This document shows positions 35,214 through 43,001 of a DNA stretch of 64,000 bases, piece by piece. A model generated the notes under the pieces. The model saw only the letters and a list, made by a program, of their open reading frames with translations, was not told the DNA's origin and ran no database searches. The position numbers and the translations under genes were made by a program. This DNA comes from CALDTK01 sp965215215 (GTDB lineage: Bacteria; Bacteroidota; Bacteroidia; Chitinophagales; Saprospiraceae). Every line of letters starts with the position of its first letter. Within the stretch, counting starts at the first letter, position 1. The stretch covers positions 2,790,001-2,854,000 of the forward strand of contig OZ244043.1 of the NCBI GenBank assembly GCA_965215215.1, given 5' to 3'.

Positions 35214-36326
35214 GTGGAAGCAGCAGCGCCCAGCATCTTGGTGGTGAGCTACTACGGTCACTACCGTTCCGTTCGCCCCGAGGCAGAAATCTACCTGGCT
35301 CTCCGCCGGCGCGGCTACCGCATCGGCGTGATCACGCACGGCGATTCCGAGTACGTCGACCGCTTTCGCGAAAACGGGATCCGGGTGCTCTACGGCCACC
35401 CCACCCGGCGGCGCGATCCGGGGGCGACGGCCGTGATCCGACGGGAGCTCACCGAGGGAGACTACGACGTCGTCATCCTGTACAACAGTCGCGCGATCGC
35501 CAACGGGGTGCGCGCCGCGCGGGGCATCGACGTGAAAGTGGTCGCCTACCGCGGTTACGCCGACGATCTGCGTTGGTACGATCCCTCCAACTACCTCAAG
35601 ACCTACCACCCCCGCGTCGACGCCATCCTGTGCAACAACGTGGGCGTGCAGCAGCACATTCGGGCTAATCTCTTCGGTCGGCGCGATCGCACGTACGTGA
35701 TCAACAAAGGGCACGACCTGGCCTGGTACGACGACTCGGCTCCGATAAGTCGCGAGCGGCTCGACGTGCCCGAGGAGGCGCCCTTGCTGGTTTGTCTAGC
35801 CAACGCGCTGCCCTTTAAAGGGGTGCCGTACCTCCTGGAGGCGTTCAACCGCCTCGATCCGAGTCTGGGCGCCCACCTCGTGCTCTGCGGTCGCCACATG
35901 GATACGCCCGCCAACCGGCGCCTCGTGTCGCGGGGTACCTACCCCGAGCGGGTGCACTTCCTCGGTTTTCGCGAAGACGCGTGGAATATTATCGCTGCGG
36001 CTGATTTGAAGGTCCTGCCCTCCATCAAAGGGGAGTCGCTCACGAAGGCCGCCCTCGAGGCCATGGCCATCGGCACGCCGGTGCTCATCACCGATATCCC
36101 GGGAAACGAGGAGCTGGTCGAGCACGACGTGTCGGGTTGGAAGGTGAGACGCCGCAGCGAGGACGCACTCAAAGGGGGAATCGAGCGCCTGCTCAAAGAA
36201 CCCGCGTTGAGGGACAAACTCGCCCGCGGAGCTCGGGAGCGCCTGGCCGGCCCCCTGAGCCATGCCCGTACGGTGGAGTCGATGGATGCTTTCTTCAGAT
36301 CTCTGTTAGCTAACGAGGTCCGATAA
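35214..36326 (+). CDS. GT4-family glycosyltransferase
   Basis: The 370-residue enzyme has a GT-B fold. The N-terminal half includes LVVSYYGHYRSVRPEAE. The C-terminal half carries the nucleotide-sugar site: CLANALPFKGVPYLLEAF, then LGFREDAWNIIAAADLKVLPS and KGESLTKAALEAMAIGTPVLIT. It would transfer a sugar from a nucleotide donor to a surface glycan or lipid acceptor. The start is GTG 35214, three bases after the Fur stop, so the genes are probably co-transcribed. A motif copy at 35362 encodes RFRENG. Confidence 0.85.
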   Translation: MEAAAPSILVVSYYGHYRSVRPEAEIYLALRRRGYRIGVITHGDSEYVDRFRENGIRVLYGHPTRRRDPGATAVIRRELTEGDYDVVILYNSRAIANGVRAARGIDVKVVAYRGYADDLRWYDPSNYLKTYHPRVDAILCNNVGVQQHIRANLFGRRDRTYVINKGHDLAWYDDSAPISRERLDVPEEAPLLVCLANALPFKGVPYLLEAFNRLDPSLGAHLVLCGRHMDTPANRRLVSRGTYPERVHFLGFREDAWNIIAAADLKVLPSIKGESLTKAALEAMAIGTPVLITDIPGNEELVEHDVSGWKVRRRSEDALKGGIERLLKEPALRDKLARGARERLAGPLSHARTVESMDAFFRSLLANEVR

Positions 36327-36386
36327 ACTTCGCCACCTCCGCCGCACGTTGGGTTTATTTGGAGTTGTCCTCGATCAATCTTACGT

Positions 36387-37790
36387 ATGCGCCCTGTTCC
36401 CGCCTCCACCTTTGCCTTTTGCTGCCTCGCGGTCTGGTTCGCCGCCTGCTCTCCGTTGGCGCGGCTCGATCAGCCCGAGGTGACGCTGGATACGGGGTTA
36501 GACCTGATGCGGAAAGCGAACGGCGACTACGTGCTCACCAGTACCGACGGCGGCGTGCAGCCCATTTACATCGGTACGCGACCCGTCAACATCGACTGGT
36601 CCGAGCCCTACGGCCAGCGGCAGGGTAAAAAAACCCTAATCTCCAACCCCGGAGCGGCCGATCGCTATTTCGTGGGCATGACGACGCAGGGGGGGGATAC
36701 CCTGATCGTGGGTGACCGCCGGCTCGCGTTGGAGGGGGCGAACAACTTCCGTGACCTCGGCGGCATCCCCACGCGCGACGGGCGCTACGTGCGCTGGGGC
36801 GAGCTGTTTCGCTCGGATAGGCTCAGCGCCCTCACGCCTTCGGACGAGGCGTACCTCAAAACGCTCGGGCTCAAAACGATCTACGATTTCCGTAGCGAGG
36901 CCGAGGTGGCCGAGGATCCGGACATGCTCCCCGAAGGCGACGAGGTAGAGTACATCCACAAGCCGATCTACTTCGACGTGGAGGATACCTCCAACCTCAA
37001 AGAGCGGATCGTGTCCGGCGAGATGTCCGCCATGGAGACCGAAGACATCCTGGTCGAGGGCAACCGACTGTTCGCCACCGACATGGCCGATCGGTTTCAA
37101 CCCTTCATCGACTGCCTGCTCGACAACAAAGGGCCGATCGTATACCACTGCACGAGCGGGAAGGACCGCACCGGCTTCGCCACGATGCTCCTACTCAGCG
37201 CGATCGACGTCGGGCGCGATACGATCGTCGACGACTACATGTTGAGCAACTACTACCGCTACGAGATGAACCAGGCGCGACTCAAGAAGATTCGCTACGC
37301 CTCCCTCATCAAGCGGAAGCTCGACGGCAAAACGATTGCCCCGCTCATGGTCGTCGACGAGCGCTACATCAACGCCGCCTACGACGCCATCGAGGAGAGG
37401 TACGGTACCGTCGATAAGTTTCTCGAAGTCGAGTACGGTCTCGATGAGGAGAAGCGCGCCCAGCTGATCGAAGCGTACACCTACGGTCCCGCCGTCCGGA
37501 TCGGAGACGAGGTGGTGCCCGCCGACGAGGGCGATGTAGCGCCGGACAGCTCGGACCCCGCGGCTCCACTGGAGGCGACCACCCCCGGCGCCGGTGCTGC
37601 CACTCGCGAGGGAGAGCCCACGCGGACCACTACGCGGAAGACCCGTCGTTCGGGCCGCGCTAGGGAAACCCCAAACCAAGTGTTGGACACCGTTGTCGAA
37701 GGCGTTCCGACGAAATCGCGGGCCGGCGGGTCGGCGGCGGATACGACGGGCGCGAGGGCGGGGGAGCTCGAAGGGGGAGCGCCCGAGTAG
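36387..37790 (+). CDS. Tyrosine/dual-specificity protein phosphatase, lipoprotein
   Basis: The 467-residue protein begins with a lipoprotein signal ending in FAAC. The central part is a tyrosine phosphatase of the Y_phosphatase3 type, with NNFRDLGGIPTRDGRYVRWGELFRSD and the P-loop HCTSGKDRTG (Cys and Arg of C-x5-R). The last 110 or so residues are low-complexity Pro/Ala/Thr/Arg. Such enzymes dephosphorylate proteins, phosphoinositides or exported substrates; this one is predicted to act on the periplasmic or outer-membrane face. It stands alone, convergent with msrA. Confidence 0.85.
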   Translation: MRPVPASTFAFCCLAVWFAACSPLARLDQPEVTLDTGLDLMRKANGDYVLTSTDGGVQPIYIGTRPVNIDWSEPYGQRQGKKTLISNPGAADRYFVGMTTQGGDTLIVGDRRLALEGANNFRDLGGIPTRDGRYVRWGELFRSDRLSALTPSDEAYLKTLGLKTIYDFRSEAEVAEDPDMLPEGDEVEYIHKPIYFDVEDTSNLKERIVSGEMSAMETEDILVEGNRLFATDMADRFQPFIDCLLDNKGPIVYHCTSGKDRTGFATMLLLSAIDVGRDTIVDDYMLSNYYRYEMNQARLKKIRYASLIKRKLDGKTIAPLMVVDERYINAAYDAIEERYGTVDKFLEVEYGLDEEKRAQLIEAYTYGPAVRIGDEVVPADEGDVAPDSSDPAAPLEATTPGAGAATREGEPTRTTTRKTRRSGRARETPNQVLDTVVEGVPTKSRAGGSAADTTGARAGELEGGAPE

Positions 37791-37810
37791 GGTAGTCGGT
37801 TACCCAGCGT

Positions 37811-38494
37811 TCACGCCTTACGAAAGGGCTCCTTCAGCAGCGCCTCGAACGTTTTCTCGACCTTCTCCACCTTCGGCCGGCTCACGTTCTGGATGTACGG
37901 ATTCTCTGGGTGTAGATCGTAGTAGTGCTGGTGGTACGCCTCGGCGTCCCAAAACTTCTCGAAGGGTACCACCTCGGTTACGATGGGATTGGGGTAGGCA
38001 CCCGCGGCATTCACGGAGTCGATCACCGTTTTCAACAGTTGCTCCTGCTCGGGGCTCTGGTGAAAGGCGATCGAGCGGTACTGCGGGCCGCTGTCGGGAC
38101 CTTGCCGGTTGAGTGTGGTGGGGTCGTGCGCAACGAAAAACACGTCGAGTAGGCGTCGGTAGCTGATTACCGCGGGATCGTAAGACACGGCTATTGCCTC
38201 GGCGTGGCCTGTTTTGCCGGTATTACTCTCCTCGTACGTCGGGTTGCGGGTATGCCCCCCGCTGTAACCGCTCACCGCGCCGGCCACACCCTCGATGCGC
38301 TCGAAGCTGGCCTCCAGGCACCAGAAGCAACCGCCGGCGAAGTAGGCTACCGGCAGGTCCGCATCGAACTCGGCGGTGCGATCGGGACCGAGGTCGAGAT
38401 TTGCGGCAGCGGCATCCGTTGCGGCGCCCGGGCCTTGCGAGCAGGCGGAAGCAGCGCAGAGTAAGGCCAGGGCTACGATGATTAGGGTACGCAT
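37811..38494 (-). CDS. msrA: Peptide-methionine (S)-S-oxide reductase MsrA, lipoprotein
   Basis: MsrA repairs oxidised methionine in proteins. The catalytic segment GGCFWCLEASFERIEGV is intact, followed by GYSGGHTRNPTYEE and GHAEAIAVSYDP. A lipoprotein signal (ending ASACS) precedes it, so this copy acts in the periplasm or at the outer membrane. The 227-residue length fits MsrA plus leader. No MsrB domain is fused or adjacent. Confidence 0.93.
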   Translation of the reverse strand: MRTLIIVALALLCAASACSQGPGAATDAAAANLDLGPDRTAEFDADLPVAYFAGGCFWCLEASFERIEGVAGAVSGYSGGHTRNPTYEESNTGKTGHAEAIAVSYDPAVISYRRLLDVFFVAHDPTTLNRQGPDSGPQYRSIAFHQSPEQEQLLKTVIDSVNAAGAYPNPIVTEVVPFEKFWDAEAYHQHYYDLHPENPYIQNVSRPKVEKVEKTFEALLKEPFRKA

Positions 38495-38501
38495 AGCGGA
38501 G

Positions 38502-39176
38502 CTAGTTAGACCGCACTAACGCCGGGTCCTGCGCCCCGGTTGGCCGCGCTACGGTAGCCACCAAACAGAAGTCGCCCACCCAGCGGTAGTATCCATCGGC
38601 CAAGATTTGCCGCTGCGCCACAACGACCCGCGCCGTAAAGGTGCCCCCCGCCGCGGTGTGTTCGAACCGCTCTACGCGCAGGTGCTCTACCCAATCGACG
38701 CCGCGTAGGCCCCAAAGCTTGTAGAGTGACTCCTTCGCGCCCCAGAGCACGTGCAGCGCGCCCAGCTCATCGGCCTGCTCCCGCACGAAGGCGCCCTCGT
38801 CGGCCCGCTCGAACCTGCTGCGCAGGCGGCCAATCTTCTCCACGCGTAGCTGTAGATCGACTCCGCACGTACGGGGGCTCACCAGTGCCGCCCCCTGGCC
38901 GTGCGAGTGACTCAAGGAAAAATGCACTGTGGGTCGCGCGTTCACGAAGGGCTTCCCTTCCGGCGATTTGCGCAGCGCGAGCCGCTCGAGGCCCGGCTCC
39001 AGAGCCAGCAAGGCACGCCTAGCGGCGAGCGTTTCGCGTGCCCGCTGCTCGTGCCGGGGTAGGTGGTGCGCCCAGGTCGGCGGTAAGCCCCCGGCTAGGA
39101 TTTCGGAACTTTCCGACCCCGCCCACACGAGCGCCCGCGCAGCATCGCCGAGTCGGTCGTATCGTAGGGGCGGCAT
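38502..39176 (-). CDS. 4'-phosphopantetheinyl transferase superfamily protein
   Basis: This 224-residue enzyme would transfer phosphopantetheine from CoA to carrier proteins. Signature segments are VHFSLSHSHGQGAALVS, CGVDLQLRVEKIGRL (the G-V-D metal site) and LWGAKESLYKLWG (the W-x-x-K-E-S motif). The Sfp-like layout suggests a broad or secondary-metabolite role. The ATG at 39176 shares a CATG with the start codon of the divergent WD40 gene. Confidence 0.88.
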   Translation of the reverse strand: MPPLRYDRLGDAARALVWAGSESSEILAGGLPPTWAHHLPRHEQRARETLAARRALLALEPGLERLALRKSPEGKPFVNARPTVHFSLSHSHGQGAALVSPRTCGVDLQLRVEKIGRLRSRFERADEGAFVREQADELGALHVLWGAKESLYKLWGLRGVDWVEHLRVERFEHTAAGGTFTARVVVAQRQILADGYYRWVGDFCLVATVARPTGAQDPALVRSN

Positions 39177-40128
39177 GAGCGAGCAAGCTAATTTGGATTT
39201 TGATGCACCGCGCACCCTCACCGGACACGAAGCCGCGGTCTACTGCCTGGCTCCGTGGGGCGCGCGAAGCGTGCTCTCGGGCGGGGGGGACGGTTGGGTC
39301 GTGCGGTGGGAGCCGCGCGTCTCCGCTACCGGTAAGCTACTCGCCCGTATCGACGACCGCGTCTTCTGCCTCCTCCCGCTTTCGCGAAAACGAGAACCCG
39401 CTGGCCGGCCCGACACCCTCGTGCTGGGTACGTTGACCGGTGATCTGTACTGGGTGAGCCTCGGACGGGGCGACGGATCCGGGGTCCCCAAACGCTGGCA
39501 GTTCCACCGCGATGGCATATTCGATTTCGTACACCACGGAGGCGTCGTGCTCGCCGCCGGCGGGGACGGGCGGCTGTCGCGCTGGTCGGTAGCCACGGGG
39601 GAGTTGCTCGACTACGTTCGGGTGGATACGGTACGACTGCGCTCCCTGGCCTACCTGCGCTCCCCGAAGCTCATCGCCGTCGGCACGGCGGGCGGCGATA
39701 TCTTCCTGCTCGATCCGGGGAGTTTGCGCACGGTGCACGTGATCGAGCGCGCCCACGCGCTGACGCCCTTCTCGCTGCTCGAAGCGAGCCACCCCGCCGA
39801 CCGCTTCTTCTCCGGCGGGCGCGACGGCCGGCTTCGCGCCTGGAGCAACGCGCGCCCCTGGCGACAGCTGTCGCACGTGGCCGCGCACGGTGCCACCGTC
39901 AATCAACTCGCCCTCTCGCCGGACGGTAGGACCTTGGCTTCCGCCGGGCGCGACCGGGAGATCAGGCTGTGGACGGACGCGGGAACCGTTTTGGCGAAAG
40001 CCCTCATCCCCGTACGCGACGGGGGGCACGTGGCGAGCGTGAACGCCTGCTGCTGGCTGGGCGACGGCGGCGGACTCGTAACCGGCGGCGACGACCGCAC
40101 GCTGAAGTACTGGGCGGTGAAGGGGTAG
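39175..40128 (+). CDS. WD40 repeat protein
   Basis: The 317-residue product is built of about seven WD40 repeats, for example RTLTGHEAAVYCLAPWGARS, DGRLRAWSNARP, HGATVNQLALSPDGRTLASAGRDREIRLW and SGGGDGWVVRWEP. It therefore forms a single beta-propeller. No signal peptide is visible, so it is cytoplasmic and probably a protein-interaction scaffold. Motif copies at 39378 and 39988 encode LSRKR and VLAKA. The longer open frame upstream is antisense to the phosphopantetheinyl transferase gene and is not used. Confidence 0.85.
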   Translation: MSEQANLDFDAPRTLTGHEAAVYCLAPWGARSVLSGGGDGWVVRWEPRVSATGKLLARIDDRVFCLLPLSRKREPAGRPDTLVLGTLTGDLYWVSLGRGDGSGVPKRWQFHRDGIFDFVHHGGVVLAAGGDGRLSRWSVATGELLDYVRVDTVRLRSLAYLRSPKLIAVGTAGGDIFLLDPGSLRTVHVIERAHALTPFSLLEASHPADRFFSGGRDGRLRAWSNARPWRQLSHVAAHGATVNQLALSPDGRTLASAGRDREIRLWTDAGTVLAKALIPVRDGGHVASVNACCWLGDGGGLVTGGDDRTLKYWAVKG

Positions 40129-40208
40129 ATGCTACTTTTGGACAACTGAGCGACGTTACTATATTCTGTTTGGGTGCATCTTACGCGAGCCCACAAATTG
40201 AAACCGAC

Positions 40209-41717
40209 ATGCGCTATCTTTCTATGTTCATACCAGCATTCATGTTGGTATTCCCCGCCTCCGCGCAGACGCTGGTAAGCATCGAAGAACTCGAAGTCGC
40301 TTCGTTAAACTTCGTAGAGGCGGGCTACCAAGCTTCACCGAATATTCCATTCGAACTGGTGCCCACGAATGGGTACGATGCTTACCTCGTGATCTATACG
40401 ATGGATAATATCGAAGGTGAACAGGTAAATGTGTCGGGCCTTTTTTTACGGCCGCAGGCGGTTGACGCTCAGGGAGAAAAGTACCCTTTGGTCGTATCCA
40501 TGCACGGCACCACTGCTAGCAAGTACGATGTACCGAGTACGAAGACGCCGATCGCGGATTTTTTTCGGACCTCACCGGACGAAATAGGTTTCGACCTGAG
40601 TCACATCTTTTGTACGCAAGGATACGTAACGATCGCTCCCGATTTTCTGGGCATGGGGGAGTCGACCGAAGCCTTCCACCCGTACGTCCACGCGCGCTCC
40701 GAAGCCGAGTCCGGATTGGCGATGATGATGGCGCTCCGAGGCACGCCTGAGTTCGACGAGATCGTAAACGAGGAGCTATTTCTTACCGGTTATTCGCAGG
40801 GCGGTCACGCGAGCATGGCCCTACACGAGCTACTCGTCGAAGAGTATCCCGAGATCGAGATCACGGCCGCCAGTCACATGAGTGGCCCTTATTCGATCAG
40901 CGACGTGATGCGCAACGACGTTATCCTCAAGGACAGCACCTACGGCAAGCTAGGCTTCCTCCCGTATACCATCCTGAGCTACCAATTTGCCTACCCGGAG
41001 CTCGAGCAAGACGTAGGCGCGATCTTTCGCTCTTCTTACGTTCCGCTGATCGAGGCCTTTCGTGATGGTTACTCGGGTGAGTCCACGGATCTCAATGTAT
41101 TTAACGAGGAACTAAAGCGCCTCTACACACTCGCCGAAACCGACGAGAGCTACTACCCCTCACGACTCCTCAACCCAAAATTCGCCGAAGAGCTAGCCGG
41201 CGATCCGGATAACCCCTGGCTCGAAGTACTTCGCGACAACGACACTTACGATTTCGTGAATCCGACACCGACTCGGCTGATCTACTGCAAGGCCGATGAG
41301 CAGGTGAGCTTTCGGAATGCCCGGGTAGCCGAGGATACCCTCAGGCAACTCGGCGGTGAGCAAACGCTCGCGATAGACGTAGATCCGGATGCAGATCACA
41401 CCGGATGCTTACTACCGGCGATCACGACGACACTCGATTTTTTCGCGGAAGTTCCATTGGTAGGCACGCAAGAGATTCCGGGCGCGGGCAAGTGGCGCTG
41501 GCTACGGACGGAGCGAACGTTACGCGTGGTCGCCACCGATGCGACCACCACCGACTACACCCTTACACTGAGCGATGTGCTCGGTCGTACCAGCCAGCGG
41601 CAGTCGTACCGATCCGGCGAGCTCATAGACCTGAGCGGGCTCACATCGGGGACGGTAGCCGTCCGCCTCACCGACGAGTTCGGCCGGTCTACAACCAAGA
41701 TCTTGGTACTCCCGTAA
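40209..41717 (+). CDS. Secreted alpha/beta hydrolase with T9SS sorting domain
   Basis: The 502-residue product has a signal peptide ending in SAQ. The hydrolase body has the nucleophile elbow LTGYSQGGHAS, an oxyanion-region MHGTTAS, a late Asp in RLIYCKADEQVSF and a possible catalytic His in DADHTGC. It resembles secretory lipases and esterases. The last 90 or so residues match the type A T9SS domain (YTLTLSDVLGRTSQRQSY, then IDLSGLTSGTVAVRL and a terminal KILVLP). The substrate is unknown. The start at ATG 40209 follows a GC-poorer upstream stretch that may hold its promoter. Confidence 0.85.
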   Translation: MRYLSMFIPAFMLVFPASAQTLVSIEELEVASLNFVEAGYQASPNIPFELVPTNGYDAYLVIYTMDNIEGEQVNVSGLFLRPQAVDAQGEKYPLVVSMHGTTASKYDVPSTKTPIADFFRTSPDEIGFDLSHIFCTQGYVTIAPDFLGMGESTEAFHPYVHARSEAESGLAMMMALRGTPEFDEIVNEELFLTGYSQGGHASMALHELLVEEYPEIEITAASHMSGPYSISDVMRNDVILKDSTYGKLGFLPYTILSYQFAYPELEQDVGAIFRSSYVPLIEAFRDGYSGESTDLNVFNEELKRLYTLAETDESYYPSRLLNPKFAEELAGDPDNPWLEVLRDNDTYDFVNPTPTRLIYCKADEQVSFRNARVAEDTLRQLGGEQTLAIDVDPDADHTGCLLPAITTTLDFFAEVPLVGTQEIPGAGKWRWLRTERTLRVVATDATTTDYTLTLSDVLGRTSQRQSYRSGELIDLSGLTSGTVAVRLTDEFGRSTTKILVLP

Positions 41718-41742
41718 AACTGCCCGTCGTAACCTCGCGGGC

Positions 41743-42279
41743 ATGATCCTGACCGACCGACAGATCCTCAGCGCTATAGAAGCGGGGGAGATCGTGATCG
41801 AGCCCTACGACCGGAAGTTTCTCGGTACGAACAGCTACGATGTGCACCTGGGAACGACACTCGCCACCTACGATGCGAAGGAGTTGGACGCGCGGCTGCA
41901 CAATTCGATCAGCTCGTTCGAAATCCCCGAGGAGGGAATCGTGCTGTACCCGAACCGCCTTTACCTGGGCGTAACCGAGGAGTACACCGAGACCCACTCC
42001 ACGGTGCCTTTCCTCGAAGGTAAATCGAGCGTCGGGCGGCTGGGCATCGATATCCACGCTACGGCCGGGAAGGGCGACGTAGGCTTCTGCAACCACTGGA
42101 CCCTCGAGATTAGCGTGTCGATGCCCGTGCGCATCTACGCCGGAATGCCGATCGGGCAACTCATCTACTTCACCGTCGACGGCGAGATCGAGCGCCTGTA
42201 CAACGTAAAACCCGGGGCCAAGTACAACGAGCGGTCGACGCAGCCGGTGGAGAGCATGATGTGGCGCAACGAATTTTGA
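41743..42279 (+). CDS. dcd: dCTP deaminase
   Basis: This enzyme converts dCTP to dUTP on the way to thymidylate. The 178-residue product shows the family core: LGTNSYDVHLG, FLEGKSSVGRLGIDIHATAGKGDVGF (the nucleophilic and substrate-binding residues), WTLEISV and IGQLIYF. It lies 25 bases after the T9SS hydrolase gene on the same strand and may be co-transcribed with it, although the functions are unrelated. Confidence 0.93.
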   Translation: MILTDRQILSAIEAGEIVIEPYDRKFLGTNSYDVHLGTTLATYDAKELDARLHNSISSFEIPEEGIVLYPNRLYLGVTEEYTETHSTVPFLEGKSSVGRLGIDIHATAGKGDVGFCNHWTLEISVSMPVRIYAGMPIGQLIYFTVDGEIERLYNVKPGAKYNERSTQPVESMMWRNEF

Positions 42280-42298
42280 GCTTCCTACCCGTAGCCAC

Positions 42299-42739
42299 TC
42301 AGCCGGCGTGCTCATCGGGCCAAACCAAACGGATGTCCTGCTTCACCCGCTCACCGAGCGATCGGGCCACCGGGCACGCCTCGGCGGCTTTCGCGACCAC
42401 GGTGCGCTCCTTCGCGTCGAAGGGGCGATCGGGCATGAAGAGGCTTACTTGGATAGCGGAGATGAAGCGGGGTGGGCCGCCCATCACCTTGGTTACTTCG
42501 GCGCGCATACCCACAACATCGATGTCGCGCTGCTGGCACGCGATCCCGATGATGGTCATGGCGCAGCTGGCGAGCGCGGTGGCGGCGAGGTCGGTAGGAC
42601 TAAAGGCTTCCCCCTTGCCTTGGTTGTCGACGGGTGCATCGGTTACGATCTCCTGGCCGGAGCGTAAGTGGCGCGCGCGCGTGCGCAACCCGCCCTCGTA
42701 AGTAACCTCACTCATTACGTGTCCGGGTGCTTCTTGCAT
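42299..42739 (-). CDS. OsmC family protein
   Basis: The 146-residue protein belongs to the OsmC/Ohr group of thiol-dependent peroxidases and related enzymes. The two conserved Cys positions appear in ATALASCAMTIIGIACQQ and in AAEACPVARSLG. The first half carries the family's SPTDLAATALASC segment. Some OsmC proteins reduce organic hydroperoxides. I use ATG 42739, supported by TACGTTTG 4 nt upstream; ATG 42715 is also possible. Confidence 0.85.
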   Translation of the reverse strand: MQEAPGHVMSEVTYEGGLRTRARHLRSGQEIVTDAPVDNQGKGEAFSPTDLAATALASCAMTIIGIACQQRDIDVVGMRAEVTKVMGGPPRFISAIQVSLFMPDRPFDAKERTVVAKAAEACPVARSLGERVKQDIRLVWPDEHAG

Positions 42740-42743
42740 GGTG

Positions 42744-42751
42744 CAAACGTA
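42744..42751 (-). promoter_or_regulatory. Exact TAnnTTTG -7 box for the osmC-type gene
   Basis: TACGTTTG on the minus strand matches the Bacteroidota consensus exactly and is followed by CACC and ATG at 42739. This implies a transcript that begins at the start codon. Confidence 0.6.
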
Positions 42752-42779
42752 ACGGCGGCGAGCTATTTTCGCCGCCGTT
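42751..42779. promoter_or_regulatory. Perfect 11-bp inverted repeat next to the osmC promoter
   Basis: AACGGCGGCGA at 42751-42761 and its complement at 42769-42779 flank a 7-nt spacer. It abuts the -7 box, covers the region where the -33 element should lie, and ends 10 bases before tRNA-Ser. No T-run follows, so an operator is more likely than a terminator. Confidence 0.45.
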
Positions 42780-42788
42780 CTCGAAGCC

Positions 42789-42875
42789 GGAGGAGTGGCG
42801 GAGCGGTTGAACGTGCCTGATTCGAAATCAGGTGTACCCGCAAGGGTACCGGGGGTTCGAATCCCTCCTCCTCCG
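42789..42875 (+). tRNA. tRNA-Ser (anticodon CGA)
   Basis: The acceptor stem GGAGGAG/CTCCTCC closes an 87-nt cloverleaf with a long variable arm. The anticodon stem-loop CTGAT-TTCGAAA-ATCAG reads CGA, and the T-loop GGTTCGAATCC is present. CCA is not encoded. Confidence 0.95.
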
Positions 42876-42884
42876 CAGCGTACA

Positions 42885-42920
42885 GGCGCGTGTCGGCTCA
42901 AGCCGGCGCGCGCCTTCTTT
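42885..42920 (+). terminator. Terminator after tRNA-Ser
   Basis: A 13-bp stem with two G-T pairs (42885-42897 with 42902-42914) and a 4-nt loop is followed by TTCTTT on the plus strand. Confidence 0.75.
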
Positions 42921-42935
42921 GCGTAACGGCGGGTA

Positions 42936-42975
42936 AATTACAAAGCCCGTACAGTGCGGGTGCACTGTACGGGCT
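42936..42975 (-). terminator. Terminator of the rimP-nusA-infB operon
   Basis: A perfect 14-bp stem (AGCCCGTACAGTGC at 42944-42957 with its complement at 42962-42975) has a GGGT loop. On the minus strand it is followed by TTGTAATTT. It lies 26 bases after the infB stop codon. Confidence 0.88.
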
Positions 42976-43001
42976 GCAGTCGACCGAGAGAGCAAGTCCG
43001 T

